Assembly: GCA_947646655.1 (NCBI GenBank)
Contig: CANSHI010000008.1
Coordinates: 1-60,826 of the forward strand
Reading direction: 5' to 3'
Length of the DNA: 60,826 bases
From: an uncultured bacterium
GTDB taxonomy: Bacteria; Bacillota_I; Bacilli_A; RF39; UBA660
A program made the translations under genes and the position numbers. Positions 34,349 through 44,923 of the stretch are shown one piece after another. The notes under the pieces were generated by a model. That model worked only from the letters and a program-made list of their open reading frames with translations. It did no database searches and was not told the origin of the DNA. Within the stretch, counting starts at the first letter, position 1. Each line of letters starts with the position of its first letter.

Positions 34349-35008
34349 TTAGGTGAAATAGTTGATTAAACTTTGCGATATTATTTTGGATAAATTTTCT
34401 CGGTAAGTTTGTTCTTTCAAATTTTTTCTGTCTTTATAGTTAGTAATAAAACCGTATTCGATTAAAACTCCACGAACTTTGATTTTATTAAACATATATT
34501 TATCGTTTCCTATTTTTTTATAGTCTCTATCTAGTTTAAAAAACTTGTTAAGATTATTTTGTAATTCTTCGGCTATAATTTCGTTTTGATCATTTACTTT
34601 TGAATAAAAAACTTGTCCTCCATAATAGGTTGTGTTTGAAAGTGAGTTCATGTGTAGGGAAAGATATAGATCGGGATTGTTATCGTTTATCAGTTTGATT
34701 CTATTATTGAAATCTGTTCTTTTACGGCTTGCAGAACTCGGGTTACTAAGATCATAATCTCCACTTCTTGTCATTAAAACTGTCGCACCTAATTTTTCTA
34801 ATTCGGCTTTTAATGTTGTAGCAAATTCGAGATTGTAATCCTTTTCATAAACGTCTTTATAAACAGAGCCAGGGTCGAGAGATCCGTGACCAGGGTCTAA
34901 AATTATTAAACGACCGAACAGTGGAAAAGTATTAGAAGTGGGAAATTTGAAAGCTAGAGTAAGTAATAGAACAGTAAATAAAAAGCATAAAAATATATAT
35001 TTTTTCAT
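34349..35008 (-). CDS. cwlD: CwlD-like N-acetylmuramoyl-L-alanine amidase
   Basis: 219 residues. Signal/anchor segment (about 4-22), then Amidase_3: LIILDPGHGSLDPGS (zinc histidine), YEKDYN (glutamate), YLSLHMNS (second histidine) and VLIEYGFITN (last glutamate). CwlD makes muramic-delta-lactam in spore cortex so that germination enzymes can find it. The short single-domain form and the GerQ gene in the same window favour CwlD over vegetative amidases. No clear RBS precedes the ATG. It is in a same-strand row with yitT and prfB. Confidence 0.85.
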   Translation of the reverse strand: MKKYIFLCFLFTVLLLTLAFKFPTSNTFPLFGRLIILDPGHGSLDPGSVYKDVYEKDYNLEFATTLKAELEKLGATVLMTRSGDYDLSNPSSASRKRTDFNNRIKLINDNNPDLYLSLHMNSLSNTTYYGGQVFYSKVNDQNEIIAEELQNNLNKFFKLDRDYKKIGNDKYMFNKIKVRGVLIEYGFITNYKDRKNLKEQTYRENLSKIISQSLINYFT

Positions 35009-35047
35009 GTTATAATTATATGCAAAAAGGTTTGCTATTTTGCAAAC

Positions 35048-35878
35048 CTAGTTAGTATTTTTAATAACTTCGTATGAATCAGTGATGGATATAAATGCAT
35101 GGGGATCGATAGATTTGACTCCTTCTTTTAACTTGTAATAGTCTTTTGTAGGAATTGCACTCATGATTACTTTATTTCTAGTTTGAAGAAATCCACCTTT
35201 AACATCGAAAGTGGTAAGTTCATAGTGCATTTCTTCTATTATGTATTTTCTTATTTCGCGTTCCTTCTTCGTTATGATATAAAATACTTTAGAGTCACTG
35301 ATACCTATGTTAGCTCTTCGTGAAAGAATCTCGATAATAGCAATTACTATAAGAGAATATAATGCACCTTCAAAACCAAAGAGTATACATGCAAATATTA
35401 ACCAGCAAAAATCTACAATGTAGTTTATTAAATATCTCTTAGTAGTAACAATTTCTCTGACTATTAAAAGTAAAATGTCGGCACCACTAACTAAGTATTC
35501 TTCTCTGTATATAAGTCTATAGCCAATGCCTATTAATACTCCCCCATAAATAGAGATTAAAAGAGTATCTACTTCGCTTAAGTCGACTAAGTTTTTAAGA
35601 GGACCAGTTAGACTTATAAAAAGTGGAATTAAGAGAAATGGAAGAAAAGCTTTTTTTATGTATTTAAAATCGATAGTAATCGAGCCTAATGCGATAAAGA
35701 AAACATTTATAAGTAGTACTACCAAGCTTAAGTTCATAGAAGTTCTGTAATTAAAAAGTATAGAAAATCCAAAAGTTCCCGAAGGTACTATTTTGTTGCC
35801 GAGAAAAAATAAGCTTAAAGTTGCCCCTATGATGAAGCAACCTAAAATTATTTTTAAGTATTTCTTTATCGTTTTCAT
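35048..35878 (-). CDS. YitT family membrane protein (DUF161 + DUF2179)
   Basis: About 276 residues. Five to six hydrophobic segments form the DUF161 region (GTFGFSILFNYRTSMNLSLV, GGVLIGIGYRLIYREEYLVS), followed by the cytoplasmic DUF2179 domain (SDSKVFYIITKKEREIRKYI, KSIDPHAFISITDSYEV). The family is widespread in Firmicutes and of unknown transport role. The ATG at 35878 has AGGAG nine bases upstream, within the end of prfB; an in-frame TTG at 35887 is less likely. Confidence 0.88.
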   Translation of the reverse strand: MKTIKKYLKIILGCFIIGATLSLFFLGNKIVPSGTFGFSILFNYRTSMNLSLVVLLINVFFIALGSITIDFKYIKKAFLPFLLIPLFISLTGPLKNLVDLSEVDTLLISIYGGVLIGIGYRLIYREEYLVSGADILLLIVREIVTTKRYLINYIVDFCWLIFACILFGFEGALYSLIVIAIIEILSRRANIGISDSKVFYIITKKEREIRKYIIEEMHYELTTFDVKGGFLQTRNKVIMSAIPTKDYYKLKEGVKSIDPHAFISITDSYEVIKNTN

Positions 35879-35883
35879 TTTTT

Positions 35884-36976
35884 TCAACTCCTAATATTCT
35901 TTAAATAACTTTCCATAAAGTTTTTGATATCGCCATCTAAAACTTTTGTAACGTTGGATGTTTCATAATTTGTTCTTAAATCTTTTATCAATTTGTAAGG
36001 TTCTAAAACATAGTTTCGGATTTGTGATCCAAAGTTTATATCGACGTTTTCACCTTTTAAATCGTTTTTTTCTTTATCTTTTTTTGCCTTTTCGATTTGA
36101 TAAAGCTTGCTCTTTAACATACGCATAGCAATTTCTTTATTTTGATTTTGACTTCTTTCGACTTGACAAGATACCACTACTTTTGTCGGCAAATGCGTTA
36201 TGCGCACAGCTGAGTTACTAGTATTAACGGATTGCCCACCTGCTCCTGATGAGTGATAAACATCAATTTTTAAATCAGAATCTTTTATTTCTATATTGAT
36301 TGTATCATCTATGACAGGTGTTACTGAGACACTTGCGAAGGAAGTGTGTCTTCTAGAGTTTGAATCGAAGGGGCTTATTCTTACTAGGCGGTGTACGCCT
36401 GATTCACTTTTGAAATAGCCATAAGGGAAGTATCCTTTGATGAGTATTGTTACCGACTTTATACCTGCTTCTTCCCCTTTTTGCTCATCGATTATTTTAT
36501 ATGTATAATCATTCTTTTCACAAAACATAGTGTACATTCTATAGAGCATATTAGACCAGTCACAAGATTCAGTTCCTCCAGCACCTGGGTGGATTTCGAG
36601 GTAGCAATCTTTAGAATCGTATTCACCACTTAAAAGAGATGTTACTTCCAACTGTTCATATGTTTTTTGTAAGGCTAAGTACGAGTCTTCGATTTCTTTT
36701 AGATCTTCTTCGGTTTCTGTTAAAGACAAAAGTTCGATTAGATCTTCTGTTTTTTGTATAAGACTTTCATAATCTGATATTGACTTTTGTAAGTAAGAAA
36801 GCTTTTTATTTAATTCGGTTGCTTGTTCGATATTGGACCAAATGTCTTCTTTTTCTAAATGTTCTTTAAGATTATTTATTTCATTTTGTGTTTTGTCTAA
36901 TTCAAAGTGACCTCCCAAGAGTATCAATGCTTTTTTTAAGAGAATTTAAGCTTGCTGTAAGTGTAGTTTTTTCCAT
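35884..36976 (-). CDS. prfB: Peptide chain release factor 2, with programmed +1 frameshift
   Basis: Recognises UGA and UAA stops; the GGQ motif is in SSGAGGQSVN and the stop-codon domain contains the expected SPF-type motif region. The gene starts at ATG 36976 (RBS AGGTGAT) with MEKTTLTASLNSLKKSIDT. A GGGAGG Shine-Dalgarno-like site sits three bases before CTTTGA (36907-36902), and a +1 slip at CTT-T reads through the TGA into the main frame (LELDKTQNEINNL). This is the classical RF2 autoregulation: low RF2 lets the ribosome pause on TGA and shift. Without knowledge of the shift the gene looks as if it began at 36927. Confidence 0.95.
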
Positions 36977-37047
36977 TTGTATCACCTACGTAAATTATAA
37001 ATTATTTTGGCATTCATTTCAAGAAAAAACTAACAATTTATGTTCAG

Positions 37048-40000
37048 TCATTTTAGTGCAGTTATCGTTTCTTTTATGATCGAATACAAGTATATGTTAG
37101 TTTTTTTATTTGATATTTTATTTATATAGTTTTGATAACCGTGTAATTGATCGATATAATGTGCATCATCTGTATTTAAAAGTTTATAATCTACAATATC
37201 GATGTGATCACTGTACTCTAACATCAAGTCGATAGAGCCATGATATGTTGTATTATTTTCTTCATAAACAAATTCAAACTCACGATATATTTTAGCTTCA
37301 TCGATTTTTTTGAAGAAATCACTCTTAATAAAGTTACATATTTTATTTTTAATAAATATATCTTCTTCGATTGATGAAGGATCAAAATTTTTAAAGTCTA
37401 TATATTCTAATATTTCGTGTACTCTAGTTCCAAACTCCATATTTTTTCTACTTTCTTGTGAAAGAAGATTCGGTAAATTTTTAGAAAATCTTTTTGTTTC
37501 AATGATTTCATTTTCGATGTTTATTTCTTCTACCAAAAATTCATCCCAAGTATTTAAATTTAAATCATTTTCTAAAGATTTATTGAATAAGTAGTTTTTA
37601 GTTAGCCCAATGTCTTCTAAATCAACATATTTAAAATATTCTGGCATATAGTCTTTTATAGCATAAATAAAGTCGGATAACTTTTTAAACTTTAACCTTC
37701 TCGCTAGTTCTATTGTGCCGATGTCATTTTTTTCAAGTTTGTTAGTCTCTTTTGTCGGCAATACTAAAACGATTTTTTCTCTCGCTCTTGTTAATGCGAC
37801 ATAGAATAGTCTTATTTTTTCACTGATTTCTTCTCTAAGCAATGTGTTTTTGAAAAGAAGTTTTATGATTGTGTCAGAATTTTTTAAACTATCCTCTTCT
37901 GCTGGTATGATAATTCCATATTTTGAATCACATATTATTTTATCTTTCAGTTCATTGGTGTTAAATAGGTGGTCTAAATCTGCAAAATAACATATTGGAT
38001 ACTCTAGTCCTTTTGATTTGTGGATTGTTAATATTTTAACACTGTCTACATCGTCATTAAAAGAAGTATATTGTATTTCAAAATCATTTTCGATGATGTC
38101 ATTTAGATAGTCTTTAAATTCCAAAATAGAATATTCCAGTTTGCCTAAATTGGTTGCTAGATCCATTATTTTATTGATTCGAACATTTACTTTTCCATAG
38201 TCGCCAACTTTATATAGCTTTTCGTAAAATGATGTTTGATCTAATATGAAGTAGAGGAAGTCTATAATGTTCATCGAGTTATAGTTTTCTATATTAGCAA
38301 AGTCATCATATAATTTGGTGCTTTTATAATTTTTGGAAGTAATGATATGATATAATTCTTGATCACTGTATTCATATAAAAAACTACGACCAACACTTAA
38401 AAAGGCATATTTAAATTTATCGTCATATACGTTTTCGTGGATATCTATTATTAGTTCAAAAATATTTTTTATCAAGTAAAGATCCGTGCTGGCATTTAAT
38501 TTATCGTCTTTTAAAATTGTAAGAGGAATTTCTAAATACTCAAAAATTTTTTTAAAGTCGTCAAAATATTTACTGCGATCTAGTATAATAACGGCATCAC
38601 TGTAACGGAAGGCTCTCATTTCTCCAGTTTCTTTATCAAAAACTTTTAATCGATTTTTAATTTTATTTTTGATATCTTTGGCAATAGTAAAAATCTCTAT
38701 TTCTGTGTTGGAAAATTCTTTATCTTCAAGAGGGATGTATTCTAAGCAATCAAAGTTATAGTTAAAGTTTTCATCTCGTGAAGTCAAGTATGTATTGTTA
38801 CCAAAAACCATTTCATGGGAAACTGTATAAGCAGCGCCGCCTAAATCATCATCCATGATCAAGTCAAAAATTTTATTGATATTATTAAGTACTTCGCCTC
38901 TTGAACGGAAGTTCTTTATTAAATCAATTTTTCGACCGCCTCGATTTTCAGAATAGTTGTCATATTTTGTTTTGAATATGCTGGGATTAGATCCTCGGAA
39001 ACGATAAATGGACTGCTTAACATCGCCAACCATATACACATTATCACTTGAAATCATGTTTATAAAAATTTCTTGAACGTCGTTTGTATCTTGGTATTCG
39101 TCGATCATTATTTCTTTAAATTTATTTTTAAGTTCTAGTCTTGCCGAATCATTTTCTTTTAATACATTTATGGCTAAGGAGGCAATATCACTAAATGTGA
39201 AAATATTATTCGTCTTTTTAAAGTTTTCAAGTTTTTGAAAATATAGTTCTATAATTTTTATAATTTCTAAAATAGTTTCTTTTGTATTTAAAATATCTTG
39301 TTTTATTTTTTCTTTTGTGCCATATTCTCCAATAGAAAGTAATTCGTCTAGCGATTTTTTTAAAGCTTCTTTTGCTTTTTTTGCTTCATCATCTGTTCCT
39401 CTAGGTACTGTCGGTAATTTGAAACTCGTAAATGAAATAAGCTCATCTAGAGTTTTTGAATTAACTATAGGTAAAATTATATCTTCAAGTTTTTTTGTGT
39501 AATCAGCATCAAAATAATATGATGTATTAGACAGTTCTAAGGATACAATATTTTTTTTCTCTACTATAAAATCGTCTAATTCTTTTAATATGATTTCGAT
39601 ATTTTCATCGGTGAAAAAATTTTCTTTTATATTTTTAATATAGTTTTCTTTATTTATAAAACCTTCTATTTTATTTGCCAAAGCTAAGATAGATTTTCTT
39701 AAGTTTTTATCATTTTTTAAACAAAATTTTCTAATCATGTTTTCGAATGGAGGTGTAATATTTTCGTAACAAAGTTCCATTACATTATCCATAATTTTTT
39801 TCTTTTCAAGTGCCACGACTGAATCATCCGTTATTTCAATATCTTTTCTTAAATTTAGAAGATAATGATATTTTTTTACGATCGATAAAGCAAAAGAGTC
39901 AAAGGTCGTAATATATGCCGAATCGAGTGCATCCAGTTCTTTTTTTAAAGCGGGATCTTTTTTTATTTTTTTCCTAATACGATCTTTCATTTCTTCTGCT

Positions 40001-40176
40001 GAGAATCTAGTAAAGGTGAGTATTAATAGTTCGTCGATGTGAATTCCTTTATTAAGCTTGTGGATAACTCGTTCTGAGAGAACAGCTGTTTTACCAGAAC
40101 CTGCTCCTGCACTTACTATAATATTCGATCCATCTAGTACGATGGCATCAGTTTGTTCTTTAGTCCACGTTGGCAA
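37048..40176 (-). CDS. addA: ATP-dependent helicase/nuclease subunit A
   Basis: About 1,042 residues. UvrD-type helicase with Walker A AGAGSGKTAVLSERV (about 25), Walker B MIDEYQDTND (about 360), and later DSVKILTIHKSKGLEYP and FYVALTRAREK. The C-terminal nuclease domain has HGSIDLMLEYSDHIDIVDYK, the PD-(D/E)xK catalytic set. With AddB it processes double-strand breaks for recombination. The open frame reaches GTG 40185, but TTG 40176 is better spaced from AGGAGG. Its start overlaps the addB end. Confidence 0.95.
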   Translation of the reverse strand: MPTWTKEQTDAIVLDGSNIIVSAGAGSGKTAVLSERVIHKLNKGIHIDELLILTFTRFSAEEMKDRIRKKIKKDPALKKELDALDSAYITTFDSFALSIVKKYHYLLNLRKDIEITDDSVVALEKKKIMDNVMELCYENITPPFENMIRKFCLKNDKNLRKSILALANKIEGFINKENYIKNIKENFFTDENIEIILKELDDFIVEKKNIVSLELSNTSYYFDADYTKKLEDIILPIVNSKTLDELISFTSFKLPTVPRGTDDEAKKAKEALKKSLDELLSIGEYGTKEKIKQDILNTKETILEIIKIIELYFQKLENFKKTNNIFTFSDIASLAINVLKENDSARLELKNKFKEIMIDEYQDTNDVQEIFINMISSDNVYMVGDVKQSIYRFRGSNPSIFKTKYDNYSENRGGRKIDLIKNFRSRGEVLNNINKIFDLIMDDDLGGAAYTVSHEMVFGNNTYLTSRDENFNYNFDCLEYIPLEDKEFSNTEIEIFTIAKDIKNKIKNRLKVFDKETGEMRAFRYSDAVIILDRSKYFDDFKKIFEYLEIPLTILKDDKLNASTDLYLIKNIFELIIDIHENVYDDKFKYAFLSVGRSFLYEYSDQELYHIITSKNYKSTKLYDDFANIENYNSMNIIDFLYFILDQTSFYEKLYKVGDYGKVNVRINKIMDLATNLGKLEYSILEFKDYLNDIIENDFEIQYTSFNDDVDSVKILTIHKSKGLEYPICYFADLDHLFNTNELKDKIICDSKYGIIIPAEEDSLKNSDTIIKLLFKNTLLREEISEKIRLFYVALTRAREKIVLVLPTKETNKLEKNDIGTIELARRLKFKKLSDFIYAIKDYMPEYFKYVDLEDIGLTKNYLFNKSLENDLNLNTWDEFLVEEINIENEIIETKRFSKNLPNLLSQESRKNMEFGTRVHEILEYIDFKNFDPSSIEEDIFIKNKICNFIKSDFFKKIDEAKIYREFEFVYEENNTTYHGSIDLMLEYSDHIDIVDYKLLNTDDAHYIDQLHGYQNYINKISNKKTNIYLYSIIKETITALK

Positions 40177-42514
40177 AGCGATCACCTCCTAAAAAATATT
40201 CTGCACTTTGTTTTTTCTTTTTAACTATATCTTTATTTTTCATATAACATATATCATGATACTTACAAAATTTACATCCATAGTTTTGACCTTCTAGTTC
40301 TTTTGGATTAATAGTAAATTTGGCATCTAAAATATCTTCTGTGGCTTCGGTAATTTTTTTGTGTACTAATTCTATTAAGATATTTATTTCATCATCACTT
40401 AAAACTTTTGCATAACTTGAAAGACCTTTAGAAGTAGTTTTCATAGATTTGATCATTTGACTGTTTTCATAAGAAGAGTCGACAAGGTTTAAAATTTCTA
40501 ACGATGAATTAGAGTAGCCTTGCAATTTTAAAGCGGACTTTTTTTCATCTAATGTTTTTTTGTTGGTTAAAATTTTCTGCAAGTACAAGCCTCCTATTTT
40601 AGCATTTTTTAATGGTTCAAAGTTACGAATCAGGTATGCGTATATCGGTAGTTGCATATCTAAGCCATGTATAACATTATCTAAGTTAATTTCGGGATTG
40701 CCAGTTTTATAATCAATAATTGCCGCAATAGTTTCTCCTTCAATCGTGTCGTATAATATTTTGTCGACGAAGCCTTTAAATGAAACATTTCGATCTTTAT
40801 ATATCGGTATTTCTATTTTTTGTTCATAAAAGGCTTTATGTAGGGATGTTAGGGTTAGTTGTTCATTGATAGTTTGAATAATAAAAAGTAATTCTTCTTT
40901 TAAAAGACTAAGAAAAAATTGATTACTTTTAGTAAAGTTATAATTAGTCTTTTCTATACTTGCTTGCCAACTTTTTTCGAAATCAAAGTTTTCTGTGAAA
41001 GCTTTAGAAAGTATATCATGAAAAATATTTCCTATTACTTTTTCGAATGTGTCTTCAAAATTGTTAACTTTTAGTATGTTATCTAAATAATATCTAAAAG
41101 CACACATATAAAAAGTATTCATGCTTGAATAAGACAGTGTTAACTTATCCAATTTAAATTCTGATTTAGAAATACCTTTAAATCTATTGTCAAAAGTGAG
41201 ATAAGGCTCGTCTAAATAGTGGTGGTTTAAAATTTTAAATTTCTCAGTAATTGTTCCATACTTTCTATTTTCATCTTTTAACCCAAGCAAAATATTTTTG
41301 TTATAGTTATTCGAGTGAATAAATTCAATGTTATATTTTTTTTCTTCAAATAAGTCTTCTTTGTAAGCATTGGATATATATAGCTCGCCATTTAGATTTC
41401 TTTCTGAGTAAGTTACGATGAGATTTTTTGTATTCATTATTGTCTCTTGAACATTTAAAATGGCATTAATGTTTAAGTCGATAGATGTACTAAGTCCCAA
41501 TTCACTTTTCAGGTTATCATTTAAGTAATCTTCGTCTTTAAAACTTTTAGGGATTATTCCTTGATTAAAGTTGATTAAAAATACATATTCTTCGTCTTCT
41601 ATTATAGTATTTGTAAAGTCAATTGTTCTGACTGCATTTTTTAAGTTGTCTTCTTCTATAGTAATTTTGTCAAGGTCATCAAAAATGAAATCTTTAACTT
41701 CCTCATATGAATTACACCAGTTGTAATTGTTTAGACAATCGATAATTTTTTTATATAGTTTTTCGTCTCGACGAGTTTTTACAAATGGCTTAATATTTTC
41801 TAAGGTATTTGAAAGATCAGAGGAGTATAGATCTTTAAATTTTTTTAGTAATATCGTACTAGCTGAAGGAACTGAATTTTTTAAGATAAGAGGGATATGA
41901 AATTCTTTAAATGTCTTTTTTAAAATGAAAGTATAGTCGTCAGAAACATTTGCAAGTTTTATTTTATTTATGTCGATTCCATTTTTTATAAGTTTAGATA
42001 TTTCACTCGCAACAAACGCTACTTCTATTTCTTTGTTTGGAAGTTTATAAAGAGGCGTTTTAAAAAAATTGCTAGTTAGATTTATATATTCGATGCGATT
42101 GTGTTTAGCTAATTTTGAAAAAACTGATTCATAAAATTTATCGATATGTTTTATGTTATATAAATAAATTGTTTTATCTTTTAGACTTTTTATAAAGCTA
42201 GTGTTTTTGATTAGTAAATTTTTTTCTTCTAAAAAAGTTTTTATAGAAATTAGAAAAGTAATTTTCTCATCTTCTAAGGGTTCAATGTAATAAAGATTTT
42301 TTATATATATTTCTGCAACTTCTTTTACTACATTAAACTGTTTACTAACGCGATAAATAGTTTCTTCGTTAAAATCAAAAAAATAGTTTTTGATAAATTC
42401 TTTTAGTCCCATTACTTTCACGTCTATAAAGGGATTTTTAGATCTCAACTTTTTTAAAAAATTAGTCTTTTCTGTATCTTTCACTATAATTAATGATTGG
42501 TCTTTAAAATCCAT
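40160..42514 (-). CDS. addB: ATP-dependent helicase/nuclease subunit B
   Basis: 784 residues, about 380 shorter than Bacillus AddB. The C-terminal nuclease domain contains GFVDKILYD and AAIIDYKTG. Cysteines for the 4Fe-4S cluster are at FYMCAFRYY (about 472) and GCKFCKYHDIC (about 755). The N-terminal helicase-like part is degenerate: no Walker A can be seen, as in other short AddB proteins, so this subunit probably only scans for Chi-like sites and cuts one strand. It precedes and overlaps addA. Confidence 0.92.
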   Translation of the reverse strand: MDFKDQSLIIVKDTEKTNFLKKLRSKNPFIDVKVMGLKEFIKNYFFDFNEETIYRVSKQFNVVKEVAEIYIKNLYYIEPLEDEKITFLISIKTFLEEKNLLIKNTSFIKSLKDKTIYLYNIKHIDKFYESVFSKLAKHNRIEYINLTSNFFKTPLYKLPNKEIEVAFVASEISKLIKNGIDINKIKLANVSDDYTFILKKTFKEFHIPLILKNSVPSASTILLKKFKDLYSSDLSNTLENIKPFVKTRRDEKLYKKIIDCLNNYNWCNSYEEVKDFIFDDLDKITIEEDNLKNAVRTIDFTNTIIEDEEYVFLINFNQGIIPKSFKDEDYLNDNLKSELGLSTSIDLNINAILNVQETIMNTKNLIVTYSERNLNGELYISNAYKEDLFEEKKYNIEFIHSNNYNKNILLGLKDENRKYGTITEKFKILNHHYLDEPYLTFDNRFKGISKSEFKLDKLTLSYSSMNTFYMCAFRYYLDNILKVNNFEDTFEKVIGNIFHDILSKAFTENFDFEKSWQASIEKTNYNFTKSNQFFLSLLKEELLFIIQTINEQLTLTSLHKAFYEQKIEIPIYKDRNVSFKGFVDKILYDTIEGETIAAIIDYKTGNPEINLDNVIHGLDMQLPIYAYLIRNFEPLKNAKIGGLYLQKILTNKKTLDEKKSALKLQGYSNSSLEILNLVDSSYENSQMIKSMKTTSKGLSSYAKVLSDDEINILIELVHKKITEATEDILDAKFTINPKELEGQNYGCKFCKYHDICYMKNKDIVKKKKQSAEYFLGGDRFANVD

Positions 42515-42627
42515 AATCGATCACTGCCTTATGTACTAATTATAATAATTCGTCGAGTCAAAGTCAAATGGTAAAAAAGGGATAGAAATTTTTTGTTAAA
42601 AATGGTAATATTGTAGTGTGATTTAAT

Positions 42628-43215
42628 ATGAAGAATAAAAATTTAGTAAGTTCGGGTTTATTATTACTTATAATCGTACTTATTGGAGTAGCTGGTTCAT
42701 ATTATTATTTTAACATAGATAATTTTAAAAAGGACGATGTAAATTCATCCAACGAAGTTGATAAAAATAATAACCAAACTCAAACTCCAAATAAAAAAGA
42801 TCCCCAAAAGGATCAGTCTCAAAAATCAAATGTTAAAAAGATAACGACGTATACTGATTTCCAAACGTACTCAAACAGACAAGAAAATACTTTTTTCGTA
42901 TTTGGTCGTAGTGGCTGCCATTTTTGCGAAATGTATTTGCCAGTTTTAGATAGTGTTTCTAGTGAATACAATATTGAAATAATTTATTTAGATTTTAGTA
43001 AGTTTTCTGAAGCGGATTATAAAGCTGTGATGCATAGTGAATTAAGTATTCCTAGTAAGTGTACAACTTCAGGCGAAGAGACTCCTTTATCTAGTGGATT
43101 TGGAACTCCACTCAGCTTATTTGTTAATGAAAATAAAAGTTATGATTGTATAAGAGGTTATAAAGATAAAAATAACTTGATTGAACAGTTACAATCTATC
43201 GGATATATTGAGTAA
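42628..43215 (+). CDS. Membrane-anchored thioredoxin-like protein
   Basis: 195 residues. An N-terminal transmembrane segment (about 8-28), a polar Asn/Lys/Gln-rich linker, then a thioredoxin-fold domain with the redox pair in GRSGCHFCEMY (about 96-99) and a cis-proline-like GTPLSLFVN (about 170). Two more cysteines (SKCTT and YDCIR) lie in the domain. Likely a disulfide exchange enzyme outside the membrane. It is divergent from addB and followed by an AT-rich stretch. Confidence 0.8.
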   Translation: MKNKNLVSSGLLLLIIVLIGVAGSYYYFNIDNFKKDDVNSSNEVDKNNNQTQTPNKKDPQKDQSQKSNVKKITTYTDFQTYSNRQENTFFVFGRSGCHFCEMYLPVLDSVSSEYNIEIIYLDFSKFSEADYKAVMHSELSIPSKCTTSGEETPLSSGFGTPLSLFVNENKSYDCIRGYKDKNNLIEQLQSIGYIE

Positions 43216-43277
43216 AGATATATCTTTTTAAATGATTTAAAAAAACAGAAATATTTCTTTTCCGCATTTTTGCATTA

Positions 43278-43472
43278 CTAATTAGGCGATTTAAAACCAA
43301 TTATGGCCATTATTAAAGTACAAACAGATGTTGCACCTATAAGTAGTTCACAGTTCTCATTTTTTTGATTTAGAATAATTAAAACGATTCCTATCCATAT
43401 GATGGCTATTATGATAGATGTATATGGGTAACGTACATGAAAAACAATATTTAATTTTTTATTTTGTTTCAT
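43278..43472 (-). CDS. 64-residue membrane protein downstream of the UbiB-type kinase
   Basis: Two hydrophobic segments (about 16-34 and 44-60) and the end MAIIGFKSPN. Its start overlaps the stop of the kinase gene (ATATGA), so the two are coupled. The 51-residue protein at 44920-45075 on the other side ends LFIIGFRSKQ; the two are probably related and perhaps partners of the kinase. Confidence 0.7.
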   Translation of the reverse strand: MKQNKKLNIVFHVRYPYTSIIIAIIWIGIVLIILNQKNENCELLIGATSVCTLIMAIIGFKSPN

Positions 43473-44923
43473 ATAAAGATCCTTTCATTGATTCTTTCAA
43501 ATAGATATTCGTCATAGTTTGCTATTGATGTAATAAAGTCTAAAAGTATTTCATAACTTTCTTCTTTATTATATTTAGTATGAATTATAAAATCATGTTT
43601 GATTCCTCTTTGTTTGCAATAATCTAAAGCATAGTTTATTGAACTTTGCAATATATATGAGTAATTACTTTTTTCTTCATTTTTATCTATAGTTGTGATG
43701 GTACATATGAATGCTTGCATAGCCTTTAGCAATTGATAGTTATTCATATCTATTTTAATATTTAAGCTTTTTATAGATTCTAATGTGCTCCAAAATAATG
43801 TCATTATGTGGCCATCATTTGCAGTTTTGTTAGCTTCATCATTGACCATTATTAATGATAGGGCTTCATCATTTAAGACATTTGATATTTCATTTATAAA
43901 GTTAGATGTACCAAAGTATTTATTAAAAGCATTTATTAAGTCAGGACAGAAACACATACAAGTAGTTTTTAGCAAAGATGTATAATTAGTATTTCCTGAT
44001 AAAACTTCACTGTAAGATTGAACCCATAAATAAAATGCTTCTTGTGAGACTGGTTTTCTTGCAACCAAACCAAAATCTATTAAAGCGACTTGGTCGTTTG
44101 GAAGTAGAATAATGTTTCCTGGATGAGGGTCACCATAAGTGAACTCTGCAGTCATGGCTGTTTTCAAGGCTTCTCCTCCTACAATTATTATTTGCTTCCA
44201 AAAGTCTGATCCAATTGATTCTTTTACTCTTTCCGATATCGATTTTTGGTTATTTACGTCTGAGATTAAATTGGCAAGGGGTATTCCGTTTATATATTCT
44301 TGGACTATTAAATAATCAGTACAAAGGTTTTTATATGTCTTTGGTATTACAATATTTTTGTTATCTTGGTAATAAGAATAAAAATATTCGGCATTAGCAA
44401 TTTCATTTTTATAATCGGTCTCTAAAATACAGTTTTTAGAAAATTCTTCAAAAGTTTTTTTTATATCAAGAAATATATTAGGAATAAAATGACGTGAGAG
44501 ATTGACGATTCGTTTTATAACTTTTAAGTCCTTTTTTAAGTTATTGTAAACACTTGGTCTTAATATTTTTATAGCAACTTGTTGTCCTGACTTAAGTTTT
44601 GCATGATATACTTGTGCAAAAGATCCTGTCGCGAATGGTTTAGTTTTAATAGATGAATACATTTCTTGTTGAGGTAAATATCTCTTTAAGTCGATAAACT
44701 CTTCATCTACCTTATTAAATATTTCATATTCTCTAGGTGTAGCCCATCCATTCATAAAGCTGTGACTTACAGAAAGTATTTGAAGAAATTTTACATATAC
44801 ACCCCCTAAGTCTCTAAAAGTTTTATATAATAGTTTTTTATATTCAATATTTTTATTATAAGTTCTACTAAAATATATTTTAGATAAACTTAATAATAAT
44901 TTATATAATTTTAATTTTCTCAT
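43469..44923 (-). CDS. UbiB/AarF/ABC1 family atypical kinase
   Basis: 484 residues. Kinase-like signatures: a GGVYVKFLQI in place of the usual KxGQ motif (about 35), ATGSFAQVYHAKLKSGQQVA (glycine-rich loop, about 96), AIKILRP lysine, and TYGDPHPGNIILL with IDFGLVAR (about 270). UbiB proteins bind nucleotide and help handle isoprenoid or quinone lipids at the membrane. The usual glutamine of KxGQ appears as FLQ here. It overlaps a tiny membrane gene at each end, forming a three-gene operon. Confidence 0.9.
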   Translation of the reverse strand: MRKLKLYKLLLSLSKIYFSRTYNKNIEYKKLLYKTFRDLGGVYVKFLQILSVSHSFMNGWATPREYEIFNKVDEEFIDLKRYLPQQEMYSSIKTKPFATGSFAQVYHAKLKSGQQVAIKILRPSVYNNLKKDLKVIKRIVNLSRHFIPNIFLDIKKTFEEFSKNCILETDYKNEIANAEYFYSYYQDNKNIVIPKTYKNLCTDYLIVQEYINGIPLANLISDVNNQKSISERVKESIGSDFWKQIIIVGGEALKTAMTAEFTYGDPHPGNIILLPNDQVALIDFGLVARKPVSQEAFYLWVQSYSEVLSGNTNYTSLLKTTCMCFCPDLINAFNKYFGTSNFINEISNVLNDEALSLIMVNDEANKTANDGHIMTLFWSTLESIKSLNIKIDMNNYQLLKAMQAFICTITTIDKNEEKSNYSYILQSSINYALDYCKQRGIKHDFIIHTKYNKEESYEILLDFITSIANYDEYLFERINERIFI

